Origin: Trebonia sp035294225
GTDB lineage: Bacteria; Actinomycetota; Actinomycetes; Streptosporangiales; Streptosporangiaceae
Direction of reading: 5' to 3'
Assembly (NCBI GenBank): GCA_035294225.1
Contig: DATGLH010000026.1
Location: 1-64,000 of the forward strand
DNA: 64,000 nucleotides
The stretch's first letter is position 1; every line of letters starts with the position of its first letter. Below, in pieces: positions 56,147 to 64,000 of the stretch. The translations under genes were made by a program, and so were the position numbers. Below the pieces are notes generated by a model. The model worked only from the letters and a program-made list of their open reading frames with translations, did not search any database and was not told where the DNA came from.

Positions 56147-57067
56147 CTAAAACCTGCTGACCACCTCGCTGCCCAGCAGCCGGATGTGCTCGACGTCATC
56201 CCGGCCGTACAGGTGGAAGTAGACCGTGTCCGCGCCCTGGGCCGCCAGGTCCTCGACCACCCGCACCACGTCGCCCGCGGTTCCGGTCACGCCGGCCGCG
56301 AGCAGCCGGGCCCCCGGCTCGCCCAGGGACTCCTTACGGCGCTCCAGGTCTTCGGGCGAGGAGCCGATGCACACCGGGACCGTGGCGGACAGCCGCACCT
56401 GCGCCGGGTCGCGCCCGACCACGTCCTCGCAGATCCGGCGGAAGTTGGCGTACCGCTCGCGCAGGTCAAGGCCGAGCGCGCCGTTGAACTCGTCGGCGTA
56501 CTTCGCCGCCAGCGCCGGGGTCCGCCTGGCGCCGGCGCCGCCGATGATGATCTTCGGCCGCGCGGCGGGCCGCGGGATGCTCGCGCAGTCCTGTATCTGG
56601 TAGAACTTCCCGTCGAAGCTGAACCGCTCTCCCGGCCTGGTGTCCCAGAGCCCGGTGATGATCGCCAGCTGCTCTTCGAGCCGGTCGAACCGTTCCCGCA
56701 GCGGCGGGAACGGGATGCCGAAGTACTGGTGCTCCCGCTCGTACCACGCCGCGCCGATGCCCAGCTCGGCCCGGCCGCCGCTCATCTGGTCGACGGTGGC
56801 GACCTCGACCGCCAGCTGCCCGGGCAGCCGGAAGGTCGACGCGGTGACCAGCGTGCCCAGCCGCACCCGGCTGGTCGCCGTCGCCAGCCCGGCGAGCGTG
56901 GTCCAGGAGTCGGTCGGCTCGTAGGTGATGTCGTCGGCGTCGATGCCCAGGTAGTGGTCGGAGCGGAAGAAGGCGTCGAACCCGCCCTCCTCCGCCGCCG
57001 TGGCCAGGGCCAGGATCTGCTCGTACGTGGCACCGTGGTGGGGTTCGAGCAGCACCCGCAGCCTCAT
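56147..57067 (-). CDS. LLM-class (F420-dependent-type) oxidoreductase
   Basis: A 306-residue protein of the luciferase-like flavin/F420 family. Start reads MRLRVLLEPHHGATYEQILALATAAEEGGFDAFF and the body contains DHYLGIDAD, LGTLVTASTFRLPGQLAVEVATVDQMSGGRAELGIGAAWYEREH, and FGIPFPPLRERFDRLEEQLAIITGLW, all hallmarks of the F420-dependent subgroup. It is likely to perform hydride transfer or monooxygenation. The ATG overlaps the stop of the transporter ATPase (ATGA), so it belongs to the peptide transporter operon. The imported compound may be its substrate. Confidence 0.88.
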   Translation of the reverse strand: MRLRVLLEPHHGATYEQILALATAAEEGGFDAFFRSDHYLGIDADDITYEPTDSWTTLAGLATATSRVRLGTLVTASTFRLPGQLAVEVATVDQMSGGRAELGIGAAWYEREHQYFGIPFPPLRERFDRLEEQLAIITGLWDTRPGERFSFDGKFYQIQDCASIPRPAARPKIIIGGAGARRTPALAAKYADEFNGALGLDLRERYANFRRICEDVVGRDPAQVRLSATVPVCIGSSPEDLERRKESLGEPGARLLAAGVTGTAGDVVRVVEDLAAQGADTVYFHLYGRDDVEHIRLLGSEVVSRF

Positions 57068-58134
57068 TCGGCGGCTCCCTTCGCGGCCGCGGTCGTCCCG
57101 GCCGCGGCGGTCGTGTCCGTGGCGGCCGGCTGGGTCAGCGGGAAGTGGCACGCCACCATGTGCCCGGCCGCGAGCTCCCTGGGCCTCGGCTCCTCGCTGG
57201 CGCACAGGTCCGCGGCACGCGGGCACCTGGTGCGGAACCGGCACCCGCTCGGCGGGTGGATCGGCGACGGCGGCTCGCCCTTGATGGTGGCGGCGGCCCG
57301 CGCCGCGCCGGGCTCGGTGGACGGTATCGAGTCGAGCAGCGCCCTGGTGTAGGGGTGCAGCGGCTGCCGGTACACCGCCTCCCCGGGCCCGACCTCGCAC
57401 AGCTTGCCCAGGTACATCACCGCCACCCGGTCGCTGACCTGCTTGACCAGGGCCAGGTCGTGCGCGATGAACAGGTAGGACAGGCCGAGCTCGCTGCGGA
57501 GCCGCTCGAAGAGGTTCAGCACCTGCGCCTGGATGAGGACGTCGAGCGAGGAGACCGCCTCGTCGCAGATGAGCAGCGACGGCTCCAGGGCCACCGCGCG
57601 GGCGATGGCCACCCGCTGCGCCTGCCCGCCGGACAGCTCCCTGGGATGCCGCCTGGCGTACCGGGCCGGGTCCAGGCCCACCAGGTCGAGCAGCTCGTCG
57701 ACCCGCTTGCGGCGCTCGGCGCGGCCGCCGGCGCGGTAGGCGACCAGCGGCTCCTCGATGATGCTCCGCACCTGCCATTTGGGGTCCAGCGACCCGAAGG
57801 GGTCCTGGAACACGAACTGCATGTGCCGCCGCGCCTGGAGCAGCTTGCGGCCGTGCAGCGCGGTCAGCTCCGTGCCGCGGAAGGTGACGGTCCCGGACTT
57901 GGGACGCGGCGCTTGCAGGACGGCCCGGGCGAGCGTCGACTTGCCCGAGCCGGTCTCGCCGACGATGCCGAGCGTCTCACCGGGCATGACGTCGAACGAG
58001 ACGCCGGACACCGCCTGCACGACGCCGCCCTTGGCGCCGCCGCGCTCGCGCACCACGAATTCCTGGACCAGGTCGCGCGCTGAGAGCAGCGGCTGCGCGC
58101 CCGCCGGTCCGGCGCCTGATGATCCGGCGCTCAC
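57064..58134 (-). CDS. Oligopeptide/dipeptide ABC transporter ATP-binding protein (DppF type)
   Basis: A 356-residue ATPase: Walker A GETGSGKST, signature LSGGQAQRV, Walker B LLICDEAVSSLD, and the family C-terminal Cys cluster (GCRFRTRCPRAADLC). The HPYTRALLDSIPS motif is typical of DppF/OppF. GTG 58134 overlaps the DppD stop (GTGA); upstream in-frame residues belong to a DppD shadow. The Ala/Thr tail (TTAAAGTTAAAKGAAE) is unusual. It works with the DppD ATPase as a heterodimer. Confidence 0.88.
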   Translation of the reverse strand: MSAGSSGAGPAGAQPLLSARDLVQEFVVRERGGAKGGVVQAVSGVSFDVMPGETLGIVGETGSGKSTLARAVLQAPRPKSGTVTFRGTELTALHGRKLLQARRHMQFVFQDPFGSLDPKWQVRSIIEEPLVAYRAGGRAERRKRVDELLDLVGLDPARYARRHPRELSGGQAQRVAIARAVALEPSLLICDEAVSSLDVLIQAQVLNLFERLRSELGLSYLFIAHDLALVKQVSDRVAVMYLGKLCEVGPGEAVYRQPLHPYTRALLDSIPSTEPGAARAAATIKGEPPSPIHPPSGCRFRTRCPRAADLCASEEPRPRELAAGHMVACHFPLTQPAATDTTAAAGTTAAAKGAAE

Positions 58135-59123
58135 GCCGTACCTCCGTTCTCGCAGGGGTGCCAGCAGGCCCAGCTGTGGCCGGGGGCATGCTCGGCTAGC
58201 ACCGGGGCCTTGGTCCGGCAGTCGTCGGCCGCGTACTGGCAGCGCGGCGCGAACGAGCACCCCGGGGGCAGCGCGCTGGGGTCCGGCGGCCGCCCGCTCA
58301 CGACGGGCAGGAGCGTGTGCGCCGGCCGTTCCAGGTGGGGGATCGCGTCGAGCAGCGCCCGCGTGTACCGCATCCGGACGGCGCCGCCGGCGCCGAACAG
58401 GCGCCCCGCCGGCGCCTGTTCCACCACCTTGCCCGCGTACATCACGATGACCTCGTCCGCGTAGGACGCGGCCAGGCCGAGGTCGTGGCTGATCATGATC
58501 AGCGCCATGTCCAGCTCCTGCTGCAGCTCCAGCATGAGCTCCATGATCTGGGCCTGGGTGGTGACATCGAGCGCGGTCGTGGCCTCGTCGGCGATCAGCA
58601 GCCTGGGGCGGCAGGCCAGCGCGATCGCGATCATCACGCGCTGGCGCATGCCCCCGGAGAGCTGGTGCGGGTACTCGTGGAACCGCCGTTCGGCCGCGGG
58701 GATGCGCACCAGCCGGAGCAGCTCGATGGACTGCGCCTGCGCTTCCCGCTTGCTCACCTTGCGGTGCGTCCGGATGGCCTCGGCGATCTGCACGCCGACC
58801 CGCATCGTCGGGTTGAGCGACCTGGCGGGGTCCTGGAACACCATGGCCATCTCGGACCCGCGGTGCCTGCGCAGCTCGCTGTCGCTCAGCCCGAGCAGCT
58901 CCCGGCCCCGCAGCCGGGCCGATCCGCTGATGATCGTGCCCTCCGGCAGCAGCCCCATGATCGCCCGGCAGCTCACGGTCTTCCCGGAGCCGGACTCGCC
59001 GATGATGGCGAGCGTGACGCCCGGGCGCACCGAGAAGCTGACGCCGTCGACGGCGCGTACCTCACGGCCGGCCGTCGCGAAGGCGACCCGCAGGTCCGCG
59101 ACTTCCAGCAGCGCCTCGCTCAT
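58131..59123 (-). CDS. Oligopeptide/dipeptide ABC transporter ATP-binding protein (DppD type)
   Basis: A 330-residue ATPase: Walker A GESGSGKTV, signature LSGGMRQRV, Walker B LLIADEATTALD, C-terminal family Cys region (GCSFAPRCQYAADDC). The MRYTRALLDAIPHLERPAHTL motif identifies the Dpp/Opp family. ATG 59123 overlaps the DppC stop (ATGA). Together with DppF, DppB, DppC and the lipoprotein at 61069 it completes a five-component importer for peptides, nickel, or other small compounds. Cargo cannot be read from the ATPases. Confidence 0.9.
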   Translation of the reverse strand: MSEALLEVADLRVAFATAGREVRAVDGVSFSVRPGVTLAIIGESGSGKTVSCRAIMGLLPEGTIISGSARLRGRELLGLSDSELRRHRGSEMAMVFQDPARSLNPTMRVGVQIAEAIRTHRKVSKREAQAQSIELLRLVRIPAAERRFHEYPHQLSGGMRQRVMIAIALACRPRLLIADEATTALDVTTQAQIMELMLELQQELDMALIMISHDLGLAASYADEVIVMYAGKVVEQAPAGRLFGAGGAVRMRYTRALLDAIPHLERPAHTLLPVVSGRPPDPSALPPGCSFAPRCQYAADDCRTKAPVLAEHAPGHSWACWHPCENGGTA

Positions 59124-60019
59124 TGCACCCCCCACCGCTCGCGCAGCGCGTCGCCGAGCATGTTCAGCGCGACCACGGTGATCAGCAGGAAGATGGACGG
59201 TATCAGCACGTACTCCGGCTGGGCGGTCAGCACCTGCTGGCCGTTCGCGATCATGGCGCCCCAGCTCGCCCCGGGCGGCGGGATGCCGTAGCCGAGGAAG
59301 TCCAGCGCGCCCTCCAGGATGATCACGACGCCGATGCCCAGCAGGCTGAACGTGACGATGCCCGGCATGATGTTCGGCAGGACGTGGCGCACGATGATCC
59401 GCCAGCCGCGGGTGCCGGACAGCCGGGCGGCCGTCATGTACGGCAGCCCGCGCACCACCAGCGTGGCGCCGCGCGAGACCCGCCCGAACGCGGGGATGCT
59501 GAACACCGCCAGCGCCAGGATCACGTGGAACTCGCTGGGCCCGAGCCCCTCGGCGATCACCAGCGCCAGCACCAGGGCGGGGAACGCGATCAGGATGTCG
59601 AGCACCCGGGAGATCACCGCGTCCACCCAGCCGCCGAAGTAGCCGGCCAGGACGCCGAGCGCGCAGCCGATCACCATGCCGATGACGGTGGTCGCGACGC
59701 TGACCTCGAACGCCACCCGGCCCCCGTAGACGATCTGGGAGAAGATGTCCACGCCGACCTGGTCGGTGCCGAGCCAGTGGCCCGGCGAGAACGGCGGCAG
59801 GGACGCGTTGACGATGTTCCCGTTGGTCGGCGACGGCAGCGTGTAGACCATCGGCCACAGGAAGCACATCGCGAGCACCAGGATCAAGAACCCGGCCGGG
59901 ACCCACAGCCGCAGCGCGCGGCCCAGCCGTTGCGTCCGCAGCCGCCTGCTGCTGACCAGGGACGGCAGCGGCGGCGGTGTGGGGGTCGCGAGCGTCGCGT
60001 CAGGAATTGGAACTGCCAT
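59120..60019 (-). CDS. Oligopeptide/dipeptide ABC transporter permease (DppC type)
   Basis: A 299-residue permease with six helices. The first follows a 35-residue cytoplasmic tail (about 41-63, VPAGFLILVLAMCFLWPMVY). The HWLGTDQVGVDIFSQIVYGGRVAFEV segment and the EAA loop YMTAARLSGTRGWRIIVRHVLPN are diagnostic for DppC/OppC. It pairs with DppB, whose gene overlaps its start by 20 bp. ATG 60019. Confidence 0.9.
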   Translation of the reverse strand: MAVPIPDATLATPTPPPLPSLVSSRRLRTQRLGRALRLWVPAGFLILVLAMCFLWPMVYTLPSPTNGNIVNASLPPFSPGHWLGTDQVGVDIFSQIVYGGRVAFEVSVATTVIGMVIGCALGVLAGYFGGWVDAVISRVLDILIAFPALVLALVIAEGLGPSEFHVILALAVFSIPAFGRVSRGATLVVRGLPYMTAARLSGTRGWRIIVRHVLPNIMPGIVTFSLLGIGVVIILEGALDFLGYGIPPPGASWGAMIANGQQVLTAQPEYVLIPSIFLLITVVALNMLGDALRERWGVQ

Positions 60020-61031
60020 ACCGGATCCTTGGGTCGAGTACCGCGTACATCAGGTCGGCGAGGAGGTTGCCGAGCACGGTCATCAGCGCGAAGACCAGCA
60101 CGATCCCCTCGATGAGGGGCACGTCATGGTTCTGGATGCCGTTCAGCAGGTCCTGGCCGATGCCCGGCACCGTGAAGATCGTCTCGATGATGGCCACCGC
60201 GCCGATCAGCGTGCCCAGGTTCAGCCCCACGACGGTGATCAGGGTGAACATCGAGTTCCGCAGCGCGTGCCTGATGAGCACCTGCCAGGGCGGGACGCCC
60301 TTGGCCTTCGCGGTCACGATGTAGTCCTCGCGCTGCATCTGCTCCACCAGGTCGGCCCGGAGCAGCCGGGTGTAGACCGCGAACAGCGGGAACCCGATCG
60401 CGCAGGCGGGCAGCGTCGTCGCCTTGAGGAACGACAGGGGGGTGCTGCCGAGCGATCCCGAGATGACCGGGAACCAGTTCAGCTTGACCGCGAAGACCAC
60501 GATGAGCAGGAACGCGAACGCGTACGGCGCCGCGGACAGGCCGATCATGCTCACCGTCAGGCTGAGCCTGTCGACGACGCCGTTCGGCCGCCGCGCCGCG
60601 AGCACCGCCACGATGATCGCGAGCAGCAGCGAGACCACCAGCGAGTACGCCAGCAGCTCCAGGGTGACCGGCAGGTGGGTGGCCAGTTCGGAGTTGACGC
60701 TCGATCCGTTGACCGTTGTGCCGAGGTTCCCGTGCAGCACGTTGACCAGCCAGTGCCAGTACCGCTGCCAGAACGGCTGGTCCAGGCCGAGCGTGTGGTT
60801 GAGCGCGGCCACCGCTGAGGGACTGGCGTTCAGCCCGAGTATCGCCTGGGCGGTGTTGTTCGGCAGCGCGCTCATGACCACGAAGGTCAAGAACGTGACG
60901 CCGATGAGCACCGGGATGGCGGCGAGCAGCCGCCGGCCCACCAGCCGCAGGGCTGGTGAGCCGGCGATCCGGCGCGCGCTGCCGCGCGCGCCGGAGCCAC
61001 CCTGGAGCTGGATCTGCTGGACCAGCGCCAT
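60000..61031 (-). CDS. Oligopeptide/dipeptide ABC transporter permease (DppB type)
   Basis: A 343-residue permease. LLAAIPVLIGVTFLTFVVMSALP near residue 34 is the first helix, and the large external loop typical of DppB follows (HTLGLDQPFWQRYWHWLVNVLHGNLG). The EAA loop reads YIVTAKAKGVPPWQVLIRHALRNS. The C-terminus LADLMYAVLDPRIRYG is diagnostic. It lies 37 bp after the binding-protein stop. With DppC it forms the membrane channel. Confidence 0.9.
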   Translation of the reverse strand: MALVQQIQLQGGSGARGSARRIAGSPALRLVGRRLLAAIPVLIGVTFLTFVVMSALPNNTAQAILGLNASPSAVAALNHTLGLDQPFWQRYWHWLVNVLHGNLGTTVNGSSVNSELATHLPVTLELLAYSLVVSLLLAIIVAVLAARRPNGVVDRLSLTVSMIGLSAAPYAFAFLLIVVFAVKLNWFPVISGSLGSTPLSFLKATTLPACAIGFPLFAVYTRLLRADLVEQMQREDYIVTAKAKGVPPWQVLIRHALRNSMFTLITVVGLNLGTLIGAVAIIETIFTVPGIGQDLLNGIQNHDVPLIEGIVLVFALMTVLGNLLADLMYAVLDPRIRYGSSNS

Positions 61032-61068
61032 GTTTGCTAAATCCTCTCCGTAAATCTTCCGGCCGCGA

Positions 61069-62769
61069 TCACGCCGGGTTGTAGTAGACGTCCTCCCACG
61101 GGATCGTCGGCACGACCGCGACGGAGGGCAGCGGCGTGGAGATTCCCGGCCCGTAGACGCCGTGCACCGAGATGTTCGCCGGGGAGAACGTGAAGTAGAA
61201 CGGCCCGTAGTAGTTCTTGGCGATGTACTCGGCCGCCTGGTCGTAGTACTGGCACCGCTTGGAGAGCTGCGACGGCGGGAAGCTCTGCGCCTCCTGGAGC
61301 AGGGCGTCCAGCTTGGGGTCGTGCACCCCGCTGAACGGCGACTTGGAGTTGAACCGGAAGCCGACGCCGACGCCGCCTGCCGGGTCGTAGGCGCCCGCGG
61401 TCTGCACCATCGCCTCCCAGGACTTCCCGCCGTTCTTCTCGAACGCGGCGATCAGCCCGGACAGCGGCCAGGACGAGACGCTGACGTGCAGCCCCATCTG
61501 CTCCCATTCGGTCCGCAGCGCCTCCATGGTGTTCTGCGCGGTCTGGATGTTGATCGTGCCGAGCTGGATCGTCACCTTGTCCAGGCCGGTCTCGGCGATC
61601 AGCTTCTTGGCCAGCGCCGGGTCATACCCCTGATAGCCGGGCACGTACTGCTCGTAGCAGATGCCGCCGGGCCCGGTGAACCCCTCCGTGATCGGGTACC
61701 TGTTGCCGAAGATCGACTTCAGGATCGGGGCGAAGTCGGTCGCCGCGTAGATCGCCTGCCGCGCCTTGGGGTTGTTGAACGGCGGGACCGCGGTGTTCAG
61801 CTGCAGGTCGTACGGGGACGTGCCGAGGTTGTTCTCCACCTGCAGGTGCTGCTGCGCCTGGTTGATCAGGGTGGTCGTGGACATGTTCTCGTAGACCTGG
61901 CCCTGGTTGGCCAGCAGCGCCTCGTAGGCCGCCTCGTCGCTGCCGACCGACTTGAACGTGATCCCGTCCAGGTACGGCTTGCCCTTGTCCCAGTAGTTCG
62001 GGTTCCTCTTGACCACCAGCTCGCTGTTGGGGATGTTGTTCACCACCTCGAACGGCCCGGCGCCGACCGGCTTCTGGCCGAACTGCGTGCCTTCCTTCTG
62101 CACGGCGGTGGGCGAGGCGATCCAGTTGGCGATCGAGTCGAAGAGCTGGTTGATGAACGCGCCGTTCGGCACGATCTGGTGCACCACGATGGTGTACGGC
62201 CCGGTCACCTGGATGGCGCCGGGGGCGGGCGGCTCCGCCGTGCCGGGCGGGCTGCCCTTCGGCGCCGGCTGCATGGCGATGAGCCACGGCGGGTTGAGGC
62301 CGTTCTTGATGGCCGTCTCCCCGAGGTCCCGCTCCCAGTTCCAGTACACCGCCTGCGCGTTGAACGGCGTGCCGTCGGTGAACGTCACGCCCTGGCGGAG
62401 GGTGACGGTGACGGTCTTGGCGTCCGGGCTGAACGTGTAGCCGGTGGCCAGGTCGGGGACCACCTGCCCGCCCGGGCCCAGCTCGAAGAGCTGGCCGTAG
62501 ATAGCGCTCATGAAGTCCTGGGTGGCGGCGCCCTCCTTGTTCTCCGCCGGGTCGAGGGTCGTCCACGAACCGGAGTAGCCGGAGCTTTCCAGGACCGTGA
62601 TCGAGCCGCCCGTCTTGACCGGCGCGGAGGGCAGCGCGGATCCGGTCGGGCTGCTGGTGCCCGAGGAGGATGACGAACTGCTGCACGCGGCAGCCGCTAG
62701 CACTACGGCGGCCGCACCACCGAGGCAGGCCGTCCGCACTGACAGAAGCCGAGATCTCACGGCATTCAC
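61069..62769 (-). CDS. Oligopeptide-type ABC transporter substrate-binding lipoprotein (family 5)
   Basis: A 566-residue lipoprotein: lipobox AAAC, eight Ser, then the SBP family 5 domain (GGSITVLESSGYSGSWTTLDPAENKEG, DLATGYTFSPDAKTVTVTLRQGVTFTDGTPFNAQAV). A GPFEVV/VKRNPNYW segment and a late KLDALLQEAQSFPPSQ confirm the family. It would bind a peptide or other small molecule such as an opine, heme or nickel chelate. The start is uncertain: GTG 62769 gives NAVRSRLL and lies 6-7 bp after a possible -10, so a leaderless transcript is possible; GTG 62760 has AGGTG upstream. It is the first gene of the operon that also codes for the LLM enzyme. Confidence 0.9.
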   Translation of the reverse strand: MNAVRSRLLSVRTACLGGAAAVVLAAAACSSSSSSSGTSSPTGSALPSAPVKTGGSITVLESSGYSGSWTTLDPAENKEGAATQDFMSAIYGQLFELGPGGQVVPDLATGYTFSPDAKTVTVTLRQGVTFTDGTPFNAQAVYWNWERDLGETAIKNGLNPPWLIAMQPAPKGSPPGTAEPPAPGAIQVTGPYTIVVHQIVPNGAFINQLFDSIANWIASPTAVQKEGTQFGQKPVGAGPFEVVNNIPNSELVVKRNPNYWDKGKPYLDGITFKSVGSDEAAYEALLANQGQVYENMSTTTLINQAQQHLQVENNLGTSPYDLQLNTAVPPFNNPKARQAIYAATDFAPILKSIFGNRYPITEGFTGPGGICYEQYVPGYQGYDPALAKKLIAETGLDKVTIQLGTINIQTAQNTMEALRTEWEQMGLHVSVSSWPLSGLIAAFEKNGGKSWEAMVQTAGAYDPAGGVGVGFRFNSKSPFSGVHDPKLDALLQEAQSFPPSQLSKRCQYYDQAAEYIAKNYYGPFYFTFSPANISVHGVYGPGISTPLPSVAVVPTIPWEDVYYNPA

Positions 62770-62776
62770 CTACTCG

Positions 62777-62804
62777 TGATTATTCGTACGCTGGCATGTG
62801 ACAA
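62777..62804 (-). promoter_or_regulatory. Candidate promoter of the peptide transporter operon
   Basis: On the minus strand TTGTCA (62804-62799) and TAATCA (62782-62777) lie 16 bp apart. The start site would then be at or next to GTG 62769, which would give a leaderless message, common in actinomycetes. Confidence 0.4.
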
Positions 62805-62936
62805 ATGAGCAGTCGAGCGTCCAGAGATTTGTCTTGGATACTCTCACTCGCTCGATGAGCCTGCAAGAAGGAATATTCGATGCCTCCTGATTCCGGATGA
62901 TGCTTGTACCCCAGCACGTCCGGCCGCGCCGCGCCC

Positions 62937-62952
62937 TTGTGCCATGGCACAA
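62937..62952. promoter_or_regulatory. Palindrome TTGTGC-N4-GCACAA, copy 2
   Basis: TTGTGCCATGGCACAA is a perfect 16-bp palindrome with the same arms as the site at 56053-56068. It lies 168 bp upstream of the peptide transporter lipoprotein start. Confidence 0.55.
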
Positions 62953-63013
62953 AGCGCGCCCGCGCACCGCTTACCTGGCAGTCACAGCGTAGTGAGCAGC
63001 CACGGAGATCGGC

Positions 63014-63334
63014 GTGATCATGGACATCTATCGACGTGCTGGCATGGGCGGCTATCGGCGTGCCGGCATGGGCGGCTATCGGCGTGCCGGCATGGGCGGC
63101 GCCGCCCGGCGGGAGCTTCCGCCGCCCTGCCCGGCATCCGCCGCCGCGGCGCAGCCGCCTGCCGGTATCAGCCGCCCCATCAGATCCGGGGGCAAACCGG
63201 GCATCATGGACTGCGCGGCCCGCCAGGGAGGCACCTGGTCCCGGGCAACAGGGGGCAAAGACCCCGGCCGTCCGGCTGGACCAGGGCCGCCGGCGAGGTC
63301 CTCCAACCCTCGCCGCCCGCTGCGGACGAATTGA
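63014..63334 (+). CDS. Questionable small protein with three YRRAGMGG repeats
   Basis: A 106-codon frame starting at GTG 63014 (ATG at 63020), with GGAG 6 nt before the GTG. Residues 5-29 are three 8-residue repeats (YRRAGMGG) encoded by a 24-bp tandem repeat. The remainder is Pro/Gly/Arg/Ser-rich with no family similarity. It ends 12 bp before the convergent MetE-like gene. The repeats are also open in another frame. It may be a short basic peptide gene or just repeat DNA. Confidence 0.25.
   Translation: MIMDIYRRAGMGGYRRAGMGGYRRAGMGGAARRELPPPCPASAAAAQPPAGISRPIRSGGKPGIMDCAARQGGTWSRATGGKDPGRPAGPGPPARSSNPRRPLRTN
63028..63099. repeat. 24-bp tandem repeat, three copies
   Basis: Units at 63028, 63052 and 63076. 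The last two are identical (CTATCGGCGTGCCGGCATGG start); the first differs at two bases. Confidence 0.9.
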
Positions 63335-63346
63335 CGGCTCAGGACG

Positions 63347-64000
63347 CTAGCCCCAGACATCCTGCGCGACCTCGGCGATGAGGGCGAGCTTGGCCTTCTG
63401 GTCGTCGAGGGTGAGGGCGTTGCCCTCCACCGTGGAGGAGAAGCCGCACTGGCCGGACAGGCACAGCTGGTCCAGCGGCACGTACCTGGCGGCCTCGTCG
63501 ATGCGGCGCTTGAGCTCGTCCCTGGACTCCAGCTCGGGGCGCTTGGTGCTCACCAGGCCGAGCACCACCTGCTTGCCCGGCGGCACGAACCGCAGCGGCT
63601 CGAACCCGCCGGACCGCTCGTCGTCGTACTCCAGGAAGAACCCGTCCACGTCCAGCTCGCTGAACAGCGCCTCGGCCACGAAGTCGTAGCTGCCGGAGGC
63701 GACCCAGGAGGACCGGTAGTTGCCCCGGCACAGGTGGGTGGCGACCGTCATCCCGGCCGGGCGGTTCCGCACGGCGCCGTTGATCAGGCTGATATACCGC
63801 AGGTGCATGTGCTCGGCGTCCTCGCCGCGCTCGCTGATGTACGCGCGCTGCGCCGGGTCGTTCAGGTACGCCAGGCTGATGTCGTCGACCTGCAGGTACC
63901 GGCAGCCCTGCCCGGCCAGCCGCCGCACCTCCTCCGCGTAGGCGGCCGACAGGTCGGACCAGAACTCCTCGGGGTCGGGGTACACGCTCTCGTCGGCGAC
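63347..64000 (-). CDS. MetE C-terminal-domain-like protein, N-terminal part beyond window
   Basis: The frame is open to the window edge, so only the last 217 residues are seen. It belongs to the same family as the genes at 24449 and 51773. Visible motifs: YLQVDDISLAYLNDP (QIDEP position reads QVDD), His and Cys of THLCRGNYRSSW, Glu in FFLEYDDE and Cys in LSGQCGFSST, consistent with an intact zinc site. It is transcribed toward the peptide transporter operon on the same strand, ending 577 bp before it. Function could be a core methionine synthase or another thiol alkyltransferase. Confidence 0.82.
   Translation of the reverse strand, partial: VADESVYPDPEEFWSDLSAAYAEEVRRLAGQGCRYLQVDDISLAYLNDPAQRAYISERGEDAEHMHLRYISLINGAVRNRPAGMTVATHLCRGNYRSSWVASGSYDFVAEALFSELDVDGFFLEYDDERSGGFEPLRFVPPGKQVVLGLVSTKRPELESRDELKRRIDEAARYVPLDQLCLSGQCGFSSTVEGNALTLDDQKAKLALIAEVAQDVWG

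Larger units (their letters stand above)
62770..63346. other. Gap between peptide transporter operon and the MetE-like gene
   Basis: Apart from the promoter elements and the questionable small frame described separately, I see no gene. The first 130 bases are AT-richer; the rest is GC-rich and includes a three-copy 24-bp tandem repeat. Confidence 0.5.

Noticed and set aside
1..64000. tRNA, rRNA, CRISPR array or integrase/transposase genes
   Set aside because: None was seen on either strand in the intergenic stretches examined by eye; a covariance-model scan would be needed to exclude small RNAs.

Overview
The window is very GC-rich, with G/C-biased third positions, frequent GTG starts, four-base ATGA/GTGA gene overlaps and lipoproteins with serine runs after the lipobox. 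Family content (an F420-type LLM enzyme, a mycofactocin-type SDR, an NDMA-type alcohol dehydrogenase, a Mut7-C nuclease, a GH15 enzyme of the actinobacterial trehalase/glucoamylase kind) points to a filamentous, soil-type actinomycete. I cannot name the genus. There are about 46 protein genes, mostly on the minus strand. I saw no rRNA, tRNA, CRISPR array, transposase or phage gene.

Layout. 0-3 kb (+): end of a MarR regulator, a ClC chloride protein with CBS and TrkA-C-like domains, and a SCO1 copper chaperone. 3-6.6 kb (-): a four-gene osmoprotectant ABC transporter. 7.5-8.3 kb: a sortase. 8.9-16.7 kb (-): a sugar or sugar-acid island (enolase-superfamily enzyme, sugar ABC transporter without its own ATPase, cupin, DUF6807 protein, Gfo/Idh/MocA oxidoreductase). 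The two promoters of this island share an operator and a -10 region. 16.8-19.4 kb: an ABC-2 exporter pair and a Mut7-C nuclease flanking a 38-bp perfect palindrome. 20-26.7 kb: branched-chain-type (Liv) transporter 1, with LivH-LivM-LivG in one 909-residue chain, plus a MetE-like protein and a divergent LivF. 26.7-35 kb: D-Ala-D-Ala carboxypeptidase, zinc-ribbon membrane protein, secondary alcohol dehydrogenase, GH15 enzyme coupled to an atypical glucose-6-phosphate dehydrogenase homologue, and a LacI regulator.

35-50 kb (-): a catabolic block. Two more Liv transporters (one with LivH-LivM fused, one unfused) flank a CaiB-type CoA-transferase, a thiolase-fold protein without a visible nucleophilic cysteine and its DUF35 partner. 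A mycofactocin-type SDR and an NDMA-type alcohol dehydrogenase follow. This suggests import of a hydrophobic or carboxylic compound, CoA activation, retro-aldol or thiolytic cleavage, and alcohol oxidation.

50-56 kb (-): the most striking unit. Five genes overlap or nearly touch: MetV-like zinc protein, MetF-type methylenetetrahydrofolate reductase, a methyltransferase-like protein of unknown target, a core (folate-domain-less) methionine synthase, and MetK. Together they look like a folate-to-methionine-to-SAM module. 56-63 kb (-): an oligopeptide-type ABC transporter in one operon with an LLM oxidoreductase. 63.3-64 kb: a third MetE-like gene running off the end. A palindrome TTGTGC-N4-GCACAA lies upstream of both the methionine operon and the peptide transporter.
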